Shown: positions 55,167 to 63,520 of the stretch, one piece after another
Position numbering within the stretch: the stretch's first letter is position 1
Layout of the letters: every line of letters begins with the position of its first letter
From: Pleomorphochaeta sp963678575
Lineage (GTDB): Bacteria; Spirochaetota; Spirochaetia; Sphaerochaetales; Sphaerochaetaceae
NCBI GenBank assembly: GCA_963678575.2
Contig: CAXXHV010000002.1
Span: 1,860,001-1,924,000 of the forward strand
Reading direction: 5' to 3'
DNA length: 64,000 bases
Position numbers and translations under genes: made by a program
Notes under the pieces: model-generated
The model's database searches: none
What the model saw: only the letters and a program-made list of their open reading frames with translations
Told to the model about the DNA's origin: nothing

Positions 55167-56084
55167 ATGAAACAATTTAAATTATTTATTAAAAATTATT
55201 GGATAGCTTTAAGGGTATTTTCCCTTTCGTTAGCTTTCGCATCAACAACATATGGAATTTTAGCTGCATATATAAATGGATATTTTAAAGATAAAAGCAT
55301 TTCTTATATGGTTTTTCTTGTAATAATAATTGAAATTGCAGGCCTAGCCTCTCAAGCTGGAGCAAATTTAATTAATGACTTTTTTGAAGGTAGTTTTAAA
55401 TACCCCGCTCAAGATAAAAAAACAATTAATTTTTTAAATATGAAGCGTACTTATTTTGATGTATTTGTATTTCTATCTGGTATTGCAGTTTTACTTTTGG
55501 CTTGTCTTATAGGTCTTTATCTAATTTACAGAACTAATATTTGGATGTTAGTTATTGGCTTAATTGGAATAATAGGCTCTTATGCATATACTGGAGAACC
55601 ATTTGTTTATAAAAGAAAAGGTCTTGGAGTTCCTTTATCTTTTATTTTAATGGGACCTCTTATGAGTTTAGGCTCTTATTATGCTATATCTGCTTCTTTT
55701 TCACTAACTCCTATCTTAATTAGTTTGCCAACCTCTCTATTAATCCCGGCTCTCATGATAAGCAATGAAATGAGAGATTTCTTAAGAGATCAAAAGTTTG
55801 CCATGGGAACAATGACCGTTCGAATTGGATCAAAGATTAGCACAACTCTTTTTATCTCATTAATGGCAGGTGTTTATATTCTTACAATTCTTTTTATTAT
55901 TTTAGGTTTATTCCCTATTTATACTATAACAAGTTTTATTACGATCCCTTATGCTATCAAAGCAATAAGCAATGTAAAAAATGCTAAGAATTTAGGAATT
56001 CAAAATACAACAAAAGTCCATTTATATTACAGTTTAATAATATTCATCTGTTTTATTATTTCTTTTTTAGAAAAACAAATTTGA
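55167..56084 (+). CDS. dmkA: UbiA-family prenyltransferase (MenA/DmkA-like)
   Basis: 305 residues, eight to nine helices. The first Asp-rich region is GANLINDFFEG (about 75-85) and the second is NEMRDFLRDQK (about 196-206), the pattern of 1,4-dihydroxy-2-naphthoate polyprenyltransferases. It would prenylate DHNA to demethylmenaquinone in the membrane. No men genes are nearby, so DHNA must come from elsewhere or be imported. Its position beside eetA/eetB/ndh2 and a polyprenyl synthase matches dmkA of the Listeria EET locus. Ribosome site is weak (AAGGA 15 nt upstream). A TTGATT/TGCTACAAA promoter is possible at 55095-55123. Confidence 0.85.
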   Translation: MKQFKLFIKNYWIALRVFSLSLAFASTTYGILAAYINGYFKDKSISYMVFLVIIIEIAGLASQAGANLINDFFEGSFKYPAQDKKTINFLNMKRTYFDVFVFLSGIAVLLLACLIGLYLIYRTNIWMLVIGLIGIIGSYAYTGEPFVYKRKGLGVPLSFILMGPLMSLGSYYAISASFSLTPILISLPTSLLIPALMISNEMRDFLRDQKFAMGTMTVRIGSKISTTLFISLMAGVYILTILFIILGLFPIYTITSFITIPYAIKAISNVKNAKNLGIQNTTKVHLYYSLIIFICFIISFLEKQI

Positions 56085-56182
56085 TTATTCAAAATAAGCT
56101 AAATAAAAAAAGAGTTTTATCTAAATATAAAATCATTAAATTATGTAATTACAAATAGATCAAAACAAAAGATATTATGAAT

Positions 56183-56217
56183 AAAAAAGGCCCTTATCTA
56201 ATAAAAGATAAAGGCCG
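56183..56217 (-). terminator. Terminator of the FMN-binding lipoprotein gene
   Basis: GGCCCTTATCT/AGATAAAGGCC stem (one mismatch) followed by six Ts on the minus strand. It can also serve the convergent dmkA transcript. Confidence 0.8.
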
Positions 56218-56244
56218 TTTCTTTAAGTATAAAATACTAGAAGT

Positions 56245-57522
56245 TTACTCAATAGTAACTACTCCATTATTTAATGCAGCCTCAACTAATTGATAGAATG
56301 AACTAACATGAATAGATACACCAGCAATGTCATCTGTATGTCCAGCATCATCTTTATATGATATTGCACTTACATCTTGAGTTTTAATAAGATGTTGTTC
56401 TGCTAAAGCAGCTTGTTCATACCATTCAGCTTGCGCTCCACCAAATTTTACCATGTTATAATTACCTTCCATATCGAAGGCCTTTTTATCATCTCCAGCT
56501 TCGTTAACTGCTGACCAATAGACATCAACAATATTTCCATTTTTTACAAATAATGAAACATACTCTTTCCAACCGTTTTCAAAAGTATCTTTTGTTGAAT
56601 AGTAACCACCATCGTTATAAGGACCAATTGTTACAGGACCAGCTTTTAAGGCAGCGTCAGCTAAAGAAATGAAGTCACTTATATGAATTGATACACCACT
56701 AATTGCGTCTGTATGGCCTTCAGCATCACTATATTCAACTTTTGAAGGATCTTGTATTGAAATAAGATATTGTTCTGCTTTTGTAGCTTGTTCTGACCAT
56801 TCAGCTTGTGCTCCACCAAATTTTACCATATTATATTTTCCAGCAGCATCATAAAGTTTTTTATCTTGGCCCAGTCTATTAATAGCAGACCAATTAGCAC
56901 CAACAATATTTCCATTAATTACGGTTAAAGAAACATAACTTTTCCAACCAGAGCTTGCAAACTCGGAATCTGCCATGAAATATGTTCCATCTTGATACAT
57001 TCCTTTACCAACAGGACCATTGTTTAAAGCTTTTTGTGCTAGTTCAAAGAATTCAACTACATGAATACTAACACCAGCTATATCATCTGTGTGGCCATCT
57101 TCATCACTGTACTTGACTACAGAAGGATCTTGAACATCAATAAGATACTTTTCTGCTTTTGCAGCTTGTTCTGACCATTCAGCTTGTGCTCCACCAAATT
57201 TCTTCATGTTATATTTTCCAGCTTTATCAACTGCTTTTTTGGAAGGTCCAGCACTTATATTTACACCATCCCAATTAGCTTTTACTATTTTACCATTTTC
57301 TACAGTTAGAGTAACTACATATTTCCAACCGTTTGAAGCAAAACTATCTTCACTAGCAAAATATATTCCATCTTGATATGAACCAGTTTGTTCAACAACT
57401 TCTTTAGCTTCTTCTTTTGTAACTGTCGCTGTTGGAGAGGCTTCCTTCTTTTGACAACTAACTAAAGATACAATCATTAGAGCAACTAATAATAACATAT
57501 ATGAAATTTTATTTTTTTTCAT
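56245..57522 (-). CDS. pplA: PplA-like lipoprotein with three FMN-binding repeats
   Basis: 425 residues. Lipobox SLVSC puts the acylated Cys at 23. Three tandem repeats of about 125 residues follow, each beginning near YxDGxYF or GGYYST, with FGGAQAEW in the middle and GHTDxIxGVSIH near the end. These are FMN_bind-type domains as in the Listeria PplA (which has two). The residue equivalent to the flavin-carrying Thr is Ser in all three (S152, S278, S403), in AGVS/SGVS rather than the usual SGAT. The neighbouring ApbE would attach FMN. Strong ribosome site CTAGGAG. Expected to shuttle electrons at the cell surface or in the periplasm. Confidence 0.87.
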   Translation of the reverse strand: MKKNKISYMLLLVALMIVSLVSCQKKEASPTATVTKEEAKEVVEQTGSYQDGIYFASEDSFASNGWKYVVTLTVENGKIVKANWDGVNISAGPSKKAVDKAGKYNMKKFGGAQAEWSEQAAKAEKYLIDVQDPSVVKYSDEDGHTDDIAGVSIHVVEFFELAQKALNNGPVGKGMYQDGTYFMADSEFASSGWKSYVSLTVINGNIVGANWSAINRLGQDKKLYDAAGKYNMVKFGGAQAEWSEQATKAEQYLISIQDPSKVEYSDAEGHTDAISGVSIHISDFISLADAALKAGPVTIGPYNDGGYYSTKDTFENGWKEYVSLFVKNGNIVDVYWSAVNEAGDDKKAFDMEGNYNMVKFGGAQAEWYEQAALAEQHLIKTQDVSAISYKDDAGHTDDIAGVSIHVSSFYQLVEAALNNGVVTIE

Positions 57523-57552
57523 TTATAACTCCTAGTAAATAAATATGATTTA

Positions 57553-57581
57553 ATTATATTATGGGAAACTAAGTTTTTCAA
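57553..57581 (-). promoter_or_regulatory. Promoter of the pplA-like gene
   Basis: Minus strand TTGAAA (57581-57576), 17-bp spacer, TATAAT (57558-57553). Leader of about 25 nt with a good ribosome site. Confidence 0.7.
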
Positions 57582-57617
57582 GAGGTAACGAATACTTATT
57601 TATCGATATATTCCCTT

Positions 57618-57646
57618 TTGACAATAAAGGCCTAAACTGATAACAT
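57618..57646 (+). promoter_or_regulatory. Promoter of eetA, predicting a leaderless mRNA
   Basis: TTGACA (57618-57623), 17-bp spacer, TAACAT (57641-57646). The expected start site is at or within a base or two of the eetA ATG at 57653, and no Shine-Dalgarno sequence is present. Confidence 0.6.
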
Positions 57647-57652
57647 TCATTC

Positions 57653-58030
57653 ATGAAAAAATTAACACTTATTGATATAATTATATTCCTATTATTTCTT
57701 ACAATAAGTGCCTTGAGCTTTACACTATATACAAATGTTTCTGGAAAACCAGAGGTGCATGTTACAAGTGGTGATAAAGAGTGGGTATATGATTTAAGTG
57801 TCGATACAATGGCCACTTTTGAAGGACCTATAGGAGAAACTACTGTTGAAATTTTAAACAATAAAGTACATATCCACTCTTCAGATTGTAAAAATCAAAT
57901 ATGTGTATTATCTGGATGGATAGATAAACCAGGACAATGGTTAGCATGTCTTCCAAACGATGTTTTTGTATTAATTAAAGGCAAACAAGAAATTTCTCAA
58001 TGGGAGGAAACTGATGATATCTCATTCTAA
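57653..58030 (+). CDS. eetA: EetA-like NusG domain II protein
   Basis: 125 residues: one N-terminal TM helix (about 7-28) and an extracytoplasmic NusG-domain-II fold. The family core SSDCKNQICVLSGWI...GQWLACLPN is present with three cysteines (about C79, C84, C99). Membrane-anchored NusG-II proteins paired with a Gx-type membrane protein are EetA/EetB in Listeria, where they are needed to move electrons from quinol outward. Stop overlaps the start of eetB by 17 bp. Confidence 0.85.
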   Translation: MKKLTLIDIIIFLLFLTISALSFTLYTNVSGKPEVHVTSGDKEWVYDLSVDTMATFEGPIGETTVEILNNKVHIHSSDCKNQICVLSGWIDKPGQWLACLPNDVFVLIKGKQEISQWEETDDISF

Positions 58031-58541
58031 AGTCAGAATTGATCTTGTTGCTATTTTTGCAGCATGTGCTCTTTTCCTTTCAACAATTGAATATATGATT
58101 CCTAAACCAATTCCCTTTTTACGTCTCGGAATTGCAAATATCCCACTAATTATAGCTTTAGGGATTTTTAGTAATAGAGAATATTTTTTATTACTTTTAT
58201 TAAAAGTATTGGGGCAAGCTTTAGTAAGTGGAACCATCTTTAGTTACATTATCCTTTTTTCCCTTGCAGGAAGCCTTCCTAGTGCAATTATTATGCTTAT
58301 TACATATACAATTTTCAAGGATAAAGTAAGTAGAGTGGGTATAAGCTTAGCAGGAGCTTTTGCAAGCACAATTAGCCAACTCTTCGTAAGTAGAATTATC
58401 TTATTTAAAGAAGCAACTTTTGTAATTGCTCCTCTATTTTTATTTTCTGGTTTGCTTAGCAGCATTATTCTTGGCTTATTTGCTAATGAATTTATTCATA
58501 AAAGTGTTTGGTATAAAAACCTTAAGGAAAAAAATATATGA
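58014..58541 (+). CDS. eetB: EetB-like Gx transporter-family membrane protein
   Basis: 175 residues, five to six helices, matching the family annotated as heptaprenyl diphosphate synthase component I or Gx transporter. Segments KPIPFLRLGIANIPLIIALGIF and LLLKVLGQALVSGTIFSYI are typical S-component-like features. GGGAGG lies 6 nt before the ATG. Tightly coupled to eetA upstream and to the EcfT-like gene downstream (4-bp overlap). In Listeria the equivalent protein works with EetA in extracellular electron transfer. Confidence 0.85.
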   Translation: MISHSKVRIDLVAIFAACALFLSTIEYMIPKPIPFLRLGIANIPLIIALGIFSNREYFLLLLLKVLGQALVSGTIFSYIILFSLAGSLPSAIIMLITYTIFKDKVSRVGISLAGAFASTISQLFVSRIILFKEATFVIAPLFLFSGLLSSIILGLFANEFIHKSVWYKNLKEKNI

Positions 58542-59158
58542 AATATTCAACTCTAAGACTTATTAGCGGGGCTATAATAATAATTGGAATTATACTTTCA
58601 CAATCTCTTGTTTTGAGATTTCTTATGACTATATTTATTATCATATTAGCAATAAGCAGTGGTAGAAAATTTCGACTTCTGCCAAATATAATTTTACTTA
58701 TAAGTATATCCTTTGCAAACACACTCTCTCCCAATGGATTAGTTCTCTTTTCAATTGGATCATACCCTATCACATTAAATGCACTAACAATTGGAGCAAA
58801 TAAAGCTCTACTTCTTATAAGTTTTATCTATGCTTCTCACTATATGATGAGTTCAAGACCACAAATCCCTGGGAAATTAGGAGCTTTAATATCACTACAA
58901 TTTTATTATTTTGATCGTCTTACAACTAAATGGCATCAAATAGAGAAAAAAACTCCACTTATTGGAGCAATCGATCAGTTACTAACAGGGATTGAAGAAG
59001 ATACAGAAGATAACCACATTAAACAAACAGAGACTCGTTCTGTGGTAAAAAAAGATGTATTTATACACCTATTTCATATTTCAATAATTATCTTACTTCT
59101 TTTGATTTTCAGTGATAAGGCTAAAAGTATATTCCCTTTTATTGCTCAATTACCTTAA
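58538..59158 (+). CDS. EcfT-like membrane protein (FmnA-like candidate)
   Basis: 206 residues with four to five helices in the first 110, then a charged cytoplasmic region (QFYYFDRLTTKWHQIEKK, acidic stretch near 150) and a last TM helix near 180. The SSRPQIPG motif after the helices is reminiscent of the Ala/Arg coupling segments of ECF T-components, and the gene order beside eetB and apbE recalls the EcfT homologue FmnA of Listeria, which helps export flavin. Similarity is modest and the assignment tentative. Its end overlaps the convergent apbE gene by 20 bp. Confidence 0.6.
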   Translation: MKYSTLRLISGAIIIIGIILSQSLVLRFLMTIFIIILAISSGRKFRLLPNIILLISISFANTLSPNGLVLFSIGSYPITLNALTIGANKALLLISFIYASHYMMSSRPQIPGKLGALISLQFYYFDRLTTKWHQIEKKTPLIGAIDQLLTGIEEDTEDNHIKQTETRSVVKKDVFIHLFHISIIILLLLIFSDKAKSIFPFIAQLP

Positions 59159-60200
59159 AGTTTTTATCACTCAAAACATAATCAATTGAATTTTCTTCAA
59201 ACCCTTTAGAGAGGTAAATATCATTATTATCATCAATAAAAATTGCTTCAACTTTATCTAATGAATTAATTAGAGCTAATCCTTTTTCTAACCCCAATGA
59301 ATAGATGGCAGTACTAAGAGCATCTGCAATAAAAGAGTTATGTGCAATTATACTAGCACTTGTTAAATTAGTTTTTACGGGATAACCAGTTTTTGTATCA
59401 AGAATATGATGATATAGCACCCCATCAACTACTAAAAATCTCTCATAAGGTCCGCTTGTTACAAGGGCAAGATCTTCAAGATTCACTATCATAACATAGC
59501 CACCTCTCTCCGATTCTGGGTTTTGAATTCCAATTCTCCACTTAGTATCATCTATCCTAGTTCCCATAGTAAGAACATTACCACCAAGATTAATAATTGC
59601 TTTCTTTATATTGAAAGAAGATAAAATTTTTGCAACTTCATCGGCGGCATAACCTTTAGCAATTCCACCTAAGTCAATCATCATACCCTCTTTTTCAAGA
59701 TAAACACTTTTTTCCTTTTCATTAAGCTTTACCATTTTATAATCAATGAGCGGTAAAAGAGAATCAATTTCATCTTGAGGGGGCACCCTTGCTCCATCAG
59801 AACCTATATTCCAAGCTGATACTAAAGGACCAACTGTTACATCAAAAGCCCCACTACTAAGTTTTGCGACTTCAATAGCTTCCTGAATAACTTTAAATGT
59901 ATCATCAGATACTACTACAGGTTTAATGCCAGCATTCTTATTAATTGAAGAGACTTCACTAGAAGCAATTCTTATAGACATTTTATTTTCAATTTCTTCT
60001 ATCCTGTTAAAGGCTTGTAAAAAAGCTTTCTCACTTGGATAATCATATATAGTAATCTTACAAGAAGTACCTAAAAGAAGTTTTGTTTGTGATTCTACAG
60101 AACTTTCATTTATTTCACTATTTTTAGTACAACTAACCAACAGAATAGAGAATATTAAGGCAATAGAAAAAATTTTAATTGATTTATTATTGTGTTTCAT
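59139..60200 (-). CDS. apbE: ApbE/FmnB FAD:protein FMN transferase (lipoprotein)
   Basis: Transfers FMN from FAD to Thr/Ser of target domains outside the cytoplasm. 353 residues with lipobox LLVSC (Cys 24). Family motifs: LLGTSCKITIYD, AFDVTVGPLVSAW, IDLGGIAKGYAAD, INLGGNVLTMG and the C-terminal DALSTAIYSLG (Mg/FAD site). I start at the ATG ending at 60200, which gives a normal lipoprotein signal. The frame extends 16 codons to another ATG at 60248. Its substrate is most likely the three-domain FMN-binding lipoprotein nearby. No Shine-Dalgarno precedes the chosen ATG. Confidence 0.92.
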   Translation of the reverse strand: MKHNNKSIKIFSIALIFSILLVSCTKNSEINESSVESQTKLLLGTSCKITIYDYPSEKAFLQAFNRIEEIENKMSIRIASSEVSSINKNAGIKPVVVSDDTFKVIQEAIEVAKLSSGAFDVTVGPLVSAWNIGSDGARVPPQDEIDSLLPLIDYKMVKLNEKEKSVYLEKEGMMIDLGGIAKGYAADEVAKILSSFNIKKAIINLGGNVLTMGTRIDDTKWRIGIQNPESERGGYVMIVNLEDLALVTSGPYERFLVVDGVLYHHILDTKTGYPVKTNLTSASIIAHNSFIADALSTAIYSLGLEKGLALINSLDKVEAIFIDDNNDIYLSKGFEENSIDYVLSDKNFKVIEQ

Positions 60201-60214
60201 GATATGAATATATA

Positions 60215-60244
60215 ATAATATATCGATTTTCCCAACAATTTCAA
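60215..60244 (-). promoter_or_regulatory. Promoter of apbE, nearly leaderless
   Basis: Minus strand TTGAAA (60244-60239), 18-bp spacer, TATTAT (60220-60215). Predicted start is about 8 nt before the ATG at 60200. Confidence 0.55.
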
Positions 60245-60284
60245 CCATTTACTCTTGATATTATATATTTATATAAAGTAATAA

Positions 60285-60290
60285 TATAAT
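60285..60290 (+). promoter_or_regulatory. -10 element of ndh2
   Basis: Consensus TATAAT, about 43 nt upstream of the GTG start. The -35 is poor; TTGATA at 60255-60260 is 24 bp away, too far. Activation by a regulator is possible. Confidence 0.4.
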
Positions 60291-60332
60291 AAAATTGATA
60301 TAACTAAGTTGAAAAAAGACAAGGAGCCGAAT

Positions 60333-62312
60333 GTGGATAAAAAAAGAATAGTAATTTTAGGTGGTGGATATGCGGGTGTTCACGCTGCTAAGAGACTAGC
60401 TAAAAAACTTAAAAAATTCAAAGATAGAGTAGAAATTACTCTCATCGATCGTAATAAACATCATATTTTAATGACAGAGCTTCATGAAGTTGCTGGAAAT
60501 AGAGTAGATGAAGAATCTGTAAAAATTTCATTTGAAAGAATTTTTGCAGGAAAAAGAGTTAATGTTGTAAGAGATGAAATCAAAACAATTGATTTCAAAA
60601 AGCAAGTATTACAAGGATCAAAATCTTCATACCCTTATGACCAAATCATAATTGCATCAGGTGCAGAATCAACAGACTTTAATATTCCTGGTGTAAAAGA
60701 GAATGCTTTTTGTCTATGGAGTTTACAAGATGTTATTCGTATAAAACACCATATTAGAGAAACCGTGAGAGAGGCAAGTTATATAAGTGACCCAGTAGAA
60801 AAAAAAGAAAAACTCACCTTTGTTGTAGCAGGGGGCGGATTCACAGGTGTTGAACTTACTGGAGAATTACTTGAATGGTTACCAATACTATGTAAAAAAT
60901 TTGGAGTTGATTATAAAGATGTTACTCTTATGAATATTGAAGCTCTAAAAGATATTTTAACAATGCTACCAGAAAAACCAAGGAACAAAGCTGTATCTTA
61001 TATGAAGAAAAAAGGTGTTATTGTAAGAACAAATAGCCTTATTGTTAAGGCTGATAAAGATTCACTAACATTAAAAGATGATACAGTTATAAAAACCCAT
61101 ACTCTTATATGGACATGTGGTATCAGAGGAACAACCTTCTGCCATGAATTAGATTTAACTGATGGAAGAGTTCAACGTAAACAAGTTGACCAATTTATGA
61201 AATCTCCTGATTATGACAATGTCTATTTAGCAGGTGATGGTGTTTGGTTTATGGAAAACAATCGACCTATTCCTCAAATTGTTGAAGCTGCTGAGCAAAC
61301 AGCTGCTACTGCTGCCGATGGAATTATCTATACTATTAAAAAAGAATTTGGTGTGGATGCTAAACCTGTTAAGCCGTTTAAATCAAACTTCCATGGATAC
61401 ATGGTAAGTATTGGTGGTAGATATGCTGTATCTCATACTGCTGGTATGTCTTTATCAGGATTCCCTGCAATGGCTATGAAGCACCTTGTAAACATGTACT
61501 ACCAAGCAGGAGTATGTGGTGTAAATGGTGCTTGGGGTTATTTAAAACATGAAATATTAAATATTAAGGAAAGAAGATCTCTTATTGGAGGTTTTGCATC
61601 CTACAAACCTCAAGGATATTGGTTTGCCTTCTTAAGAATTTATTTAGGAATTATGTGGTTAATTGAAGGTATTGGCAAAATTAAAGAAGGTTGGTTAACA
61701 GATACTACAGGATCAAAAGTTTATTGGGGTGCTCCAGTTGCTAATGCTGTAGGAGATGCAGTAAGTGCTGCTTCTACTGCTGTTGCTGAAACGGCAACAA
61801 AAGCCGTGGCTGCAGTAAGTTCAGCATCAACCGCTGTTGCAGATACAGTAAATCAAACTGGTACAGCTGCAGTTGAAACTGTTAAACAATTTGCTCCACC
61901 ACTATTAAAAGAACCATTAGCACTCTTTACCTGGATGAATGATAATTTAGTAGCTCTAGCACCTTATTTCTTCCAAATTGTAATTACATTATCTGAGGTC
62001 GGAATTGGGCTTGCCTTAATTGGTGGTCTTTTCACAGCCCCAGCCGCTGTTGTCTCATTAGGACTATCATTTATGTTCTTAATTGGAGCTATGGCTGGTA
62101 AAGAAATTCTTTGGTACATGGCTGTCTCTATTGTAATGATAGGTGGGGCTGGAAGAGCCTTTGGTCTCGATTACTGGGTAATGCCTTGGATTAAAAAGAC
62201 TTGGAATAAAATACCATTTGCAAAAAAACTTTATATTTTTATGGATGAACCAGAATTTACTAGAAAACAAATGGAAAGAAGATTAGCAAAAAATAAGGAT
62301 ATAACAACTTAA
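60333..62312 (+). CDS. ndh2: Ndh2-type NADH dehydrogenase with membrane C-terminus
   Basis: Type-II NADH:quinone oxidoreductase, non-proton-pumping. 659 residues. FAD-binding ILGGGYAGVHAAKRL at the start, NADH-binding VVAGGGFTGVEL, and the second FAD motif LAGDGVWF, followed by VEAAEQTAATAADG. Unlike ordinary Ndh of about 400-450 residues, it has a C-terminal extension with DoxX-like helices (FLRIYLGIMWLIEGIGKIKEG and several more). An Ala/Thr/Val-rich segment (AASTAVAET.. and SASTAVADT.. repeats) lies between the first helix and the rest. Such an extension is the hallmark of the EET-dedicated Ndh2. GTG 60333 is chosen because AAGGAG is 6 nt upstream; the TTG 8 codons earlier lacks a site. 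Confidence 0.92.
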   Translation: MDKKRIVILGGGYAGVHAAKRLAKKLKKFKDRVEITLIDRNKHHILMTELHEVAGNRVDEESVKISFERIFAGKRVNVVRDEIKTIDFKKQVLQGSKSSYPYDQIIIASGAESTDFNIPGVKENAFCLWSLQDVIRIKHHIRETVREASYISDPVEKKEKLTFVVAGGGFTGVELTGELLEWLPILCKKFGVDYKDVTLMNIEALKDILTMLPEKPRNKAVSYMKKKGVIVRTNSLIVKADKDSLTLKDDTVIKTHTLIWTCGIRGTTFCHELDLTDGRVQRKQVDQFMKSPDYDNVYLAGDGVWFMENNRPIPQIVEAAEQTAATAADGIIYTIKKEFGVDAKPVKPFKSNFHGYMVSIGGRYAVSHTAGMSLSGFPAMAMKHLVNMYYQAGVCGVNGAWGYLKHEILNIKERRSLIGGFASYKPQGYWFAFLRIYLGIMWLIEGIGKIKEGWLTDTTGSKVYWGAPVANAVGDAVSAASTAVAETATKAVAAVSSASTAVADTVNQTGTAAVETVKQFAPPLLKEPLALFTWMNDNLVALAPYFFQIVITLSEVGIGLALIGGLFTAPAAVVSLGLSFMFLIGAMAGKEILWYMAVSIVMIGGAGRAFGLDYWVMPWIKKTWNKIPFAKKLYIFMDEPEFTRKQMERRLAKNKDITT

Positions 62313-62313
62313 T

Positions 62314-63312
62314 ATGAGTGATTTTTGGAAAGATGAACCACAGATTGAAGCAAAACTTCAACAAGTTAAATCATTAATATTAAGTTCAATTGAAAAATCC
62401 AATCCTTTTGTTAGAGACTTATTAATTGATAGAGTAACAAGTGGAGGGAAGATGATTCGTCCCGCCCTTGTTATAATTGGATCTAAACTTGGAGAAAAAG
62501 ATAGAGAAGCTGAAACTCTGAGATTGGCAAGTGTTTTAGAAATGATTCATATGGCCTCTTTAATACATGATGATATTATTGATGGAGCGAAAACTCGTAG
62601 AGGTCTTGCTACCATTAATTCAAGAGTCAATACTAAACAGGCTGTTCTTGCTGGTGATTATATGCTAGCTAGAGCAATGACCTTAATTAAAGGTGATATA
62701 GATGATAGAGGTGATTTTGAAGCAAGTGTAGTTACAAATGCCTTTAGTCGCCTATGTGAAAGTGAATTAATCCAAGATGCGGATGTTGGGAATTTTTTAA
62801 TTTCTGACTCTCAATACCTTCGCCGTATTGGAGGAAAAACAGCTGCATTATTTGCCTTAAGTGCATATTCAGGAGCTGCTGTAACTTCAGGGGAAAAATA
62901 TCAACAACATCTATTACATCGAATAGGATATTGCTTAGGGATTGCGTTCCAAATTAAAGATGACATTCTCGATTATACAGGAAATGCTAATAAATTAGGC
63001 AAAGCAGTTGGTCTTGATGTTCAAGTTGGAATTCCAACCTACCCTTTAATTGCTGCACTCAAGATAGAATCTAATAGTAATTTAAAAGAAAAACCTTTAT
63101 ATAAAATAGTGAAGGAAAAAAAATTATTAACTAAAAAAGAAAGCAAAAAAGTTGTTGAGTTAACACTCTCCTTAGGTGGAGTTGAAAAAGCAGAAGAATT
63201 TGCTCAAAAATATATAAATAGAGCTTTTATTGATATTGCAAAACTCAATAATAAAGAAGTTCAGCTATTACTAACCTCTTTATTTACAAAATTATCTTTT
63301 AGAAATACTTAA
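62314..63312 (+). CDS. dmkB: Polyprenyl diphosphate synthase (DmkB-like)
   Basis: 332-residue all-helical trans-prenyl synthase. The first Asp-rich motif is LIHDDIIDGAKTRRG (about 86-100), the second FQIKDDILDYTG (about 213-224), with SGGKMIRP near residue 45. It makes the isoprenoid tail for a quinone. It starts 1 nt after the ndh2 stop, so the two are co-transcribed and coupled, as a quinone-tail enzyme dedicated to the same electron route as DmkA. It ends in a strong terminator. Confidence 0.92.
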   Translation: MSDFWKDEPQIEAKLQQVKSLILSSIEKSNPFVRDLLIDRVTSGGKMIRPALVIIGSKLGEKDREAETLRLASVLEMIHMASLIHDDIIDGAKTRRGLATINSRVNTKQAVLAGDYMLARAMTLIKGDIDDRGDFEASVVTNAFSRLCESELIQDADVGNFLISDSQYLRRIGGKTAALFALSAYSGAAVTSGEKYQQHLLHRIGYCLGIAFQIKDDILDYTGNANKLGKAVGLDVQVGIPTYPLIAALKIESNSNLKEKPLYKIVKEKKLLTKKESKKVVELTLSLGGVEKAEEFAQKYINRAFIDIAKLNNKEVQLLLTSLFTKLSFRNT

Positions 63313-63352
63313 TAAGGTTATATTTTTTAATAAATTATATTAATTTAATAAA

Positions 63353-63401
63353 CAGCTATTTTATATTCTTTTAATTAGGGAATAAAATAGCTGATTTTTT
63401 T
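63353..63401 (+). terminator. Terminator of the ndh2-dmkB operon
   Basis: 12-bp stem CAGCTATTTTAT/ATAAAATAGCTG with a 17-nt loop and ATTTTTTT tail. Confidence 0.85.
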
Positions 63402-63520
63402 ATAAGGATATTAGAGAAACACTTTTTTCGAAAATTAGAGTTTCTCAGATTTTTAAAAGTCTAATATGTTTTTTAACTATTAATTGATAAATAATTAACT
63501 ACAAAAAATAAACTAAATTT

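Noticed and set aside
57559..57861. Minus-strand open frame antisense to eetA
   Set aside because: It overlaps eetA and the pplA promoter, has no ribosome site, and the plus-strand eetA matches a known family.
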